Part shown: positions 6,555 to 10,703 of the stretch, in pieces | How positions within the stretch are numbered: position 1 is the stretch's first letter | Layout: every line of letters begins with the position of its first letter | DNA from: Spirochaetota bacterium | GTDB lineage: Bacteria; Spirochaetota; Spirochaetia; SZUA-6 | Length of the DNA stretch: 10,703 bases | Direction of reading: 5' to 3' | Assembly: GCA_003641675.1 (NCBI GenBank) | Contig: QNBI01000030.1 | Location: 1-10,703 of the forward strand | Notes under the pieces: generated by a model | Database searches by the model: none | The model's input: only the letters and a program-made list of their open reading frames with translations | What the model was told of the DNA's origin: nothing | Translations under genes and position numbers: made by a program

Positions 6555-7621
6555 AGGTAATACGCATTTTCATATTTTTTCTGGTCCTTTAAGAAGCCTC
6601 TGTATATCCTGCAAGCTTCGTAATAGCCTTCCAAATCTTTAAAAGATGCAGATGTATCCGCCCTGTAAATATCAAGGAGAAGAGGAAACAGAGGCGAGCT
6701 CATAAGGTCTTTTGTACGGTACAGAGGCAGTTCCTTCAGTGCATAGGGAAGCATGTGATACTTAATTAAAAACTTAACATTACTTATAAATAAAGAGTTA
6801 AATCCTAATCTGAGTAAAAATTTCTCTGCCTTTCTTGCTCCGACTTCCGAATGGCCGAAAAAACGCTTCTGGCCTATCTCCTGAGAGAAAGCCTTACCCA
6901 CATCGTGCAGGAGCAGGGCTACAGACAACTCCGGATTAAAGTGTTTTCTGTACTTTAAGGCCTCCATTGTATGTTCCCACACATTACCTTCAGGATGATA
7001 ATCTTTGGAATGTTCCGTTTTTGTCATTCTAAATATTTCCGGCCAGAAAGATTCTATAAATCCGGATTTAAGAAGCAGTTCAAAACCTTTATACGGATAC
7101 TTTCCAGCCAGAATTTCCAACAGGAGGTCTTTCTGAGACTCTACAGTAGGTTCTAAGTTCCAGCTTACGCTATCCATTAACTCATTGTCCACTTCATAGG
7201 GCAAACGGGAAATTAATTTTGCCGCTTCAAAAATTATAAGCCAGTCCGGAAAATTATGATTCCGAATTCTAAGTTTTCCGGAACGCAGAAAGGGGTATAT
7301 ATTTTTCGGGTCAAAATAAACTTCCGTAAAGGGGTTATAAAATAATTCCAAAACAGGAAAAGGCTGAGGTTCTGTATCTTTAAAGGATTCTACACATGTA
7401 ATTATATATCTGCCCCTTTCTGTTTTTAAGAATGCATCTGCAAATGGCAGCTTTGAGTATTGAATAGTATCAAACAGAACGGCAATTTCGGGAAGCTCGG
7501 CCTCTGCTAATATGTATGTATTCGTATTCCATTCTACACCAAAGTAACGTTCAAGAGCAGAGTACCGTGACAGTAAAATAGGAATATGCCTTTCGTGCAT
7601 TATTTCCAGTGGTTTGTACAT
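6551..7621 (-). CDS. HD-domain protein with a degenerate CCA-adding/poly(A) polymerase-type head
   Basis: The 356 residues follow the plan of a class II tRNA nucleotidyltransferase/poly(A) polymerase with a C-terminal HD domain. The HD part is intact: DYHPEGNVWEHT (207-218, H217), LLLHDVGK (236-243, H239 and D240), FFGHSEVGA (254-262), KYHM (H289) and YRAD (D322). A metal-dependent phosphohydrolase or phosphodiesterase is the family expectation. The head is recognisable but eroded. NTYILAEAELPEIAVLF (34-50) sits where DxDIAT-x-A-x-P-x-E-x-x-x-LF is expected, ITCVESFKD (74-82) replaces the E-V-T-x-F-R-x-D strand, and FPVLELFYNPFTEVYFDP (88-105) replaces the RRDFTINAxAYDP block. The GG-RD and DxD motifs are absent, so nucleotide transfer is unlikely. 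The ATG at 7621 is preceded by AAGG with an 8-nt gap. The gene is intact and has its own promoter candidate, which argues against decay. It is convergent with the small exported protein gene. Confidence 0.8.
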   Translation of the reverse strand: MYKPLEIMHERHIPILLSRYSALERYFGVEWNTNTYILAEAELPEIAVLFDTIQYSKLPFADAFLKTERGRYIITCVESFKDTEPQPFPVLELFYNPFTEVYFDPKNIYPFLRSGKLRIRNHNFPDWLIIFEAAKLISRLPYEVDNELMDSVSWNLEPTVESQKDLLLEILAGKYPYKGFELLLKSGFIESFWPEIFRMTKTEHSKDYHPEGNVWEHTMEALKYRKHFNPELSVALLLHDVGKAFSQEIGQKRFFGHSEVGARKAEKFLLRLGFNSLFISNVKFLIKYHMLPYALKELPLYRTKDLMSSPLFPLLLDIYRADTSASFKDLEGYYEACRIYRGFLKDQKKYENAYYL

Positions 7622-7640
7622 TCATATTTCCTTAAAGTAT

Positions 7641-7649
7641 TTTATATCA
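7641..7649 (-). promoter_or_regulatory. Extended -10 promoter candidate for the HD-domain gene
   Basis: Read on the minus strand, positions 7649 to 7641 give TGATATAAA, a TG-n-TATAAA extended -10 element about 20 bp upstream of the ATG at 7621. The -35 position has no good TTGACA match, as is common with extended -10 promoters. The implied leader is only about a dozen bases and still contains the AAGG ribosome binding site. Confidence 0.45.
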
Positions 7650-7698
7650 AATTAATTGTTTTTCTTCCACTCGACAAAAATCTATTTTTACATTACAT

Positions 7699-7710
7699 TG
7701 TTAATATAAT
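7699..7710 (+). promoter_or_regulatory. Promoter -10 candidate for the two-CxxC small protein gene
   Basis: A perfect TATAAT lies at 7705-7710, with a TG-n start of an alternative extended -10 at 7699-7701. No strong -35 is seen 16-18 bp upstream (CTATTT at best). The predicted transcript start near 7717 falls just before the ribosome binding site AAGGAGG (7722-7728), giving a very short leader. Together with the minus-strand candidate at 7641-7649, this makes the 111-bp gap a divergent promoter region. Confidence 0.5.
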
Positions 7711-7732
7711 ACTATTTTGGCAAGGAGGAAGA

Positions 7733-7945
7733 ATGATTACCGTAACATGCGATGCATGCAAAAAAACAATACCAAATGCAGTTAAAGACAAGAATTATAC
7801 TACAATTCTGGACAAAAATCTCTGTCTTCCTTGCAAGGAAGAACTGGAGAACTCTGTCAGCGGGCAGATGGCTAAAAAACCCCGTTATCTGTTAAAGGAA
7901 TACAAGAAGATTCTCGCACAGACTCTTAACAAGATGTGCAGTTAG
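7733..7945 (+). CDS. Small protein with two CxxC pairs, probable zinc ribbon
   Basis: The start is ATG 7733, directly after AAGGAGG (7722-7728). The same frame stays open upstream to an ATG at 7586, but that stretch would read antisense through the start of the HD gene and across the promoter, so it is rejected. The 70-residue product has C6-x2-C9 and C31-x2-C34, a spacing typical of zinc-ribbon or zinc-finger folds, followed by a basic helical tail (residues about 45-70, rich in K and R). Such proteins often bind nucleic acid or a protein partner, but nothing here says which. It has no signal peptide or membrane segment and should be cytoplasmic. The stop overlaps the serS stop on the other strand by 4 bp. 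The function is unknown. Confidence 0.78.
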   Translation: MITVTCDACKKTIPNAVKDKNYTTILDKNLCLPCKEELENSVSGQMAKKPRYLLKEYKKILAQTLNKMCS

Positions 7946-9219
7946 ACTTTTCGCTCTATCTCTTTAAATCCGGAATATTTCGTTAAGACAGAAGGAATTT
8001 TTACAGAACCGTCACCCTGCTGGAAGTTTTCAAGAATTGCAACAATAGCTCTCGAAACTGCAATAGCAGTGCCGTTAAGCATATGAACAAACATTTTTTT
8101 GCCGTCCTCTTTAAGCTTAACGTTTAATCTGCGTGCTTGATAGTCTGTACAGTTCGAGGCGCTAGTTACCTCGCCCCATCCTCCGGTTTCTCCTCTTCCG
8201 GGCATCCACGCTTCTATATCATACTTCCTGTATGCAGGCCCCCCTAACTCACCTGTGCATGTATCCACTATTCTGTAAGGAAGCCCCAACCCCTGGAATA
8301 TTTTCTCCTCAATGCTTAAAAGATACTCATGCATTTTATCCGACTGCAAGGGATGAGAGTATATAAACATCTCTACCTTTGTAAATTGATGCACCCTGTA
8401 CAGCCCTTTGGAAAACTTTCCTGCAGCTCCGGCTTCCTTTCTAAAGCAGTGTGAAAGGCCGGCCATTTTAACGGGTAATGCAGAGGGGCTTATAAAGCTG
8501 TTGGCATAATAACCGCCTAATGTAATTTCTGCTGTACCTACAAGGCATGTGGATGTTTCCTCCAAATGATATATATTACTCTCCTTTCCGCGGGGGTTAA
8601 ATCCTATACCGCTTGCAATTTCATCCTTTGCTATATCCGGTGTTATTGTAAGAACAAAACCTTCATCACGGAGAGTATCCAGTGCATACTGCACCAGAGC
8701 AAGTTCCAGATAAACACCTTCATTCTTAAGATAGTAGAATTTCTGTCCCGAAACCTTCGTAGCGGTATCAAAATCCACAATATCTAGAATTTTCCCTAAT
8801 TCCACATGATCCTTCGGTTTAAAATCGAAACTCGGTACGGAGCCCCATTTTTTTACTTCTCTGTTGTCTTCCTCCCCCTCGCCTACAGGAGCATCGGGAT
8901 GGCTCATATTTGGAATTTTAAGAGCCTCTATATAGAGTTCTTTCTCTATTTTTGAAAGTTCATCCTCCAATTCGGCTATTTTAACTTTCAGTTCTTTTCC
9001 CTTTTCCACATAAACGGTTCTTTCATCGGATGAAAGCTTCCCGCTTATTTTAGACGAATTTTCGTTTCTTTTTTTACGTAAATCTTCGATATCATGTATA
9101 AGGCTGTTTCTCTTATCGTATAGCTCCGCCACCAGCTCCGGATTAGCCTTAACCCTCCGTTTTTCAACATTTTCCTTAACTTCTTTTAGGTTTTCTTTAA
9201 TAAATCTATAGTCTAACAT
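7942..9219 (-). CDS. serS: Seryl-tRNA synthetase
   Basis: This class II synthetase charges tRNA-Ser in the cytoplasm. The 425 residues match the family. Residues about 1-105 form the long helical tRNA-binding arm (MLDYRFIKEN, then a charged coiled coil about 27-100). The catalytic core has GTAEI (228-232), motif 2 with FRKEAGAAGKFSKGLYR from 259 and VHQFTKVE just after, TSASNCTDYQARR (352-364), and motif 3 with LNGTAIAVSRAIVAILENFQ (381-400). The start is fixed by the canonical MLD N-terminus, yet no Shine-Dalgarno precedes it; the bases before ATG are ATCCTTATAGT. The gene begins 27 bp after the proC stop on the same strand, with no promoter visible between, so the two are probably cotranscribed. 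The 3' end overlaps the small two-CxxC gene by 4 bp. Confidence 0.97.
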   Translation of the reverse strand: MLDYRFIKENLKEVKENVEKRRVKANPELVAELYDKRNSLIHDIEDLRKKRNENSSKISGKLSSDERTVYVEKGKELKVKIAELEDELSKIEKELYIEALKIPNMSHPDAPVGEGEEDNREVKKWGSVPSFDFKPKDHVELGKILDIVDFDTATKVSGQKFYYLKNEGVYLELALVQYALDTLRDEGFVLTITPDIAKDEIASGIGFNPRGKESNIYHLEETSTCLVGTAEITLGGYYANSFISPSALPVKMAGLSHCFRKEAGAAGKFSKGLYRVHQFTKVEMFIYSHPLQSDKMHEYLLSIEEKIFQGLGLPYRIVDTCTGELGGPAYRKYDIEAWMPGRGETGGWGEVTSASNCTDYQARRLNVKLKEDGKKMFVHMLNGTAIAVSRAIVAILENFQQGDGSVKIPSVLTKYSGFKEIERKV

Positions 9220-9246
9220 ACTATAAGGATAATAGCTTGTAACCTG

Positions 9247-10074
9247 CTAAGCTTCAAGCTCTTTTGCACGGAGAGCTGCACTTTTTACCGCATCTATTAC
9301 AGTGTAATCGAACGCTCCTTTTTCCAATGAAAGTATACCCTCTATGGTAGTCCCCGAAGGAGATATAACCTCGTGTATTAGTTCAGCGGGGTCTTCTTTA
9401 GATAAGTCCAGCAATGCTGCAGCTCCTGAAAGCATTAATTTAACAGTTTCAAGGGCAGTTTTATAAGGCAGACCTGCATACACCCCGCCCACAGAAAGGG
9501 CATGAACAAATTTAAAAACAAAGGCAATACCGGAACCGGACAATCCGGTTATTGCAGGTATTAAATTTTCAGAAACCTCTACAGGAGTACCAAGCGCCTC
9601 TGCAATAATAATAGCCTCCCTTTTAAACTCTTCATCTGCTTTATCGGAAAAAGAAACACCCACAGGCGCCTTTGAAATACGGGCGGAAATATTCGGCATA
9701 AAACGGGCTATATTACTAATATCTCCTCTGCCGGCAAGATACTTCCTATATACATCCATTTTTCTGCCTGCAACAATGGAAATAATTCCGAAGGGATATT
9801 TTGAACCTTTAAAATTCCCGGGCAGACTCTCCTTTAATTCTTCCAGTAGAAAGGATAAATCCTGCGGTTTAACCGCAACAATAATAATATCCGAATTTTC
9901 CATAACGGCTTTAGGATTAGAGTATACCGCAAGGCCGTACTTTTCCTCTGCAAGAATTACACGCTTTTCACGTTTTTCCATTAACCCGATTTCATACCTG
10001 TCGCTGTACTTTAAAAGAGCCGTTGCCAGAGACTCACCCATTACGCCGAATCCTATAATTCCTATGCGTTTCAT
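9247..10074 (-). CDS. proC: Pyrroline-5-carboxylate reductase
   Basis: This enzyme reduces 1-pyrroline-5-carboxylate to proline with NAD(P)H, the last step of proline synthesis. The 275 residues are of usual length. A Rossmann start IGIIGFGVMG (4-13), AVKPQD (67-72), RFMPN (124-128), the substrate-site block ITGLSGSGIAFVF (175-187) and ISPSGTTIEG (237-246) are all present, as is the conserved helical C-terminus. The ATG is set by AAGGAGGT (10088 to 10081 on the minus strand) with a 6-nt gap. It is the first gene of a pair with serS and is divergent from the metallophosphoesterase gene. No proA or proB lies in the window. Confidence 0.96.
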   Translation of the reverse strand: MKRIGIIGFGVMGESLATALLKYSDRYEIGLMEKREKRVILAEEKYGLAVYSNPKAVMENSDIIIVAVKPQDLSFLLEELKESLPGNFKGSKYPFGIISIVAGRKMDVYRKYLAGRGDISNIARFMPNISARISKAPVGVSFSDKADEEFKREAIIIAEALGTPVEVSENLIPAITGLSGSGIAFVFKFVHALSVGGVYAGLPYKTALETVKLMLSGAAALLDLSKEDPAELIHEVISPSGTTIEGILSLEKGAFDYTVIDAVKSAALRAKELEA

Positions 10075-10100
10075 ATCCGCACCTCCTTAACCAAAAGGGC

Positions 10101-10134
10101 TTGAAGATTGTTGTTTTAAAGTATAAATATAGCA
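10101..10134. promoter_or_regulatory. Divergent promoter region for proC and the metallophosphoesterase gene
   Basis: The 104-bp gap is AT-rich. On the plus strand, TTGAAG (10101-10106) and TATAAA (10122-10127) stand 15 bp apart, a short but possible promoter. On the minus strand, positions 10134 to 10126 read TGCTATATT, an extended -10 element, with a weak -35. The two -10 elements overlap by 2 bp, so the two directions could compete. These are motif matches only. Confidence 0.4.
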
Positions 10135-10178
10135 TAGCAGAAACATTAATAGAATGACTATTTTTAAAGGAGGCCTGT

Positions 10179-10685
10179 ATGAAAATAGGAATAATATCCG
10201 ATACACACGATCACCTTGAAAATATAAAGAAAGCCGTTGATAGATTTAATAAATCCGGAATAGATATTCTTATCCATGCCGGAGATTTTTGTTCTCCCTT
10301 TGTTTTCAGGGAGCTTAACAAGCTGCAGCCCCAATGCAGTAGAGCATATGCCGTATTCGGGAATAACGACGGGGACAAGGTACTGCTTACGCAGAATGCA
10401 GGAAAATTCTGTTCCATACAGCAGGGTATTTTAAAAATTCAACTTGAAGGCAGGAAAATTGCCGTGATGCACTATCCTGATATAGCAGATGAGCTTTTTA
10501 GGTCCGGAGAGTTTGATATTGTAATTTACGGGCATACCCACAGGAAAAGACTAGATTTTAGCAGAGGAGAAACTTCTAAAAGGATAATTCTAAACCCGGG
10601 CTCCTGCGCAGGCTATCTTACGGACAGTCCCACCGCAGCCATTTTAGACCTTGAAAAAATGTCCGCCGATATTATTTCTCTATAG
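10179..10685 (+). CDS. MJ0936/YfcE-type metallophosphoesterase
   Basis: The 168-residue product is a complete small calcineurin-like phosphoesterase, about the size of archaeal MJ0936. All metal-ligand blocks are visible: SDTHDH (D8, H10), HAGD (33-36), GNND (61-64), MHYP (H98) and YGHTHRKR (H119, H121), followed by LNPGSCAG (139-146). The family hydrolyses phosphodiesters in vitro with two bound metals; the physiological substrate is generally unknown and the context (divergent from proC-serS) does not supply it. The ATG is set by AAAGGAGG (10166-10173) with a 5-nt gap. The last 18 bp of the window after the stop show nothing recognisable. Confidence 0.92.
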   Translation: MKIGIISDTHDHLENIKKAVDRFNKSGIDILIHAGDFCSPFVFRELNKLQPQCSRAYAVFGNNDGDKVLLTQNAGKFCSIQQGILKIQLEGRKIAVMHYPDIADELFRSGEFDIVIYGHTHRKRLDFSRGETSKRIILNPGSCAGYLTDSPTAAILDLEKMSADIISL

Positions 10686-10703
10686 TATTAACCGCACATT
10701 GAG

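Noticed and set aside
7586..7732. N-terminal extension of the two-CxxC protein from ATG 7586
   Set aside because: It reads antisense through the start of the HD gene and across the TATAAT promoter, has no SD, and ATG 7733 follows a strong AAGGAGG.
7662..7733. TTCTTCC/GGAAGAA repeat before the two-CxxC gene
   Set aside because: The left arm lies upstream of the TATAAT promoter and would not be in the transcript; the arms are short and low in complexity.
10082..10173. CCTCCTT/AAGGAGG inverted repeat between proC and the metallophosphoesterase gene
   Set aside because: These are just the Shine-Dalgarno sites of two divergent genes facing away from each other; neither transcript is expected to contain both arms.

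Overview
The window is about 10.7 kb of gene-dense, moderately AT-rich bacterial chromosome. It holds eleven protein genes, one cut off at the left edge. I see no rRNA, tRNA, CRISPR array, insertion sequence or phage gene. A lipid-A-type acyltransferase and an exported small protein point to a diderm (Gram-negative-type) bacterium. The protein flavour (serine-tRNA ligase, small two-CxxC protein, HD proteins) reminds me of spirochaetes or a neighbouring phylum, but this is only an impression. No phylogeny was run.

Layout. Positions 1-1404 (+) encode the C-terminal 467 residues of a c-di-GMP-phosphodiesterase-type sensor (V4R-like end, coiled coil, GAF, HD-GYP). Positions 1481-2371 (+) encode an LpxL/HtrB-family acyltransferase. 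Positions 2439-6123 (+) form a tight threonine-synthesis operon: a ThrA-type aspartokinase without its homoserine dehydrogenase half, homoserine kinase (thrB) and threonine synthase (thrC). Positions 6231-6554 (+) encode a small exported protein of unknown function. Positions 6551-7621 (-) encode an HD-domain protein that looks like a CCA-adding/poly(A) polymerase whose nucleotidyltransferase head has lost its catalytic residues. Positions 7733-7945 (+) encode a 70-residue protein with two CxxC pairs. Positions 9247-10074 and 7942-9219 (-) are a proC-serS pair, with proC upstream. Positions 10179-10685 (+) encode an MJ0936/YfcE-type metallophosphoesterase.

How it fits together. Most of the content is housekeeping: Asp to Thr, the last step of proline synthesis, and seryl-tRNA supply. 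Packing is extreme. Both convergent gene pairs share 4 bp at their stop codons, thrB and thrC overlap by 4 bp, and I found no intrinsic terminator anywhere.

The most unusual pattern is regulatory. Three + strand genes (acyltransferase, aspartokinase, small exported protein) each have an inverted repeat whose 3' arm runs into the ribosome binding site. The one before the aspartokinase is a continuous 13-bp RNA stem with a 6-nt loop that covers the whole Shine-Dalgarno-like sequence. The degenerate nucleotidyltransferase-HD protein and the Sm-like exported protein are the best candidates for undescribed biology. I do not see a clear new multi-gene defence or mobile system here.
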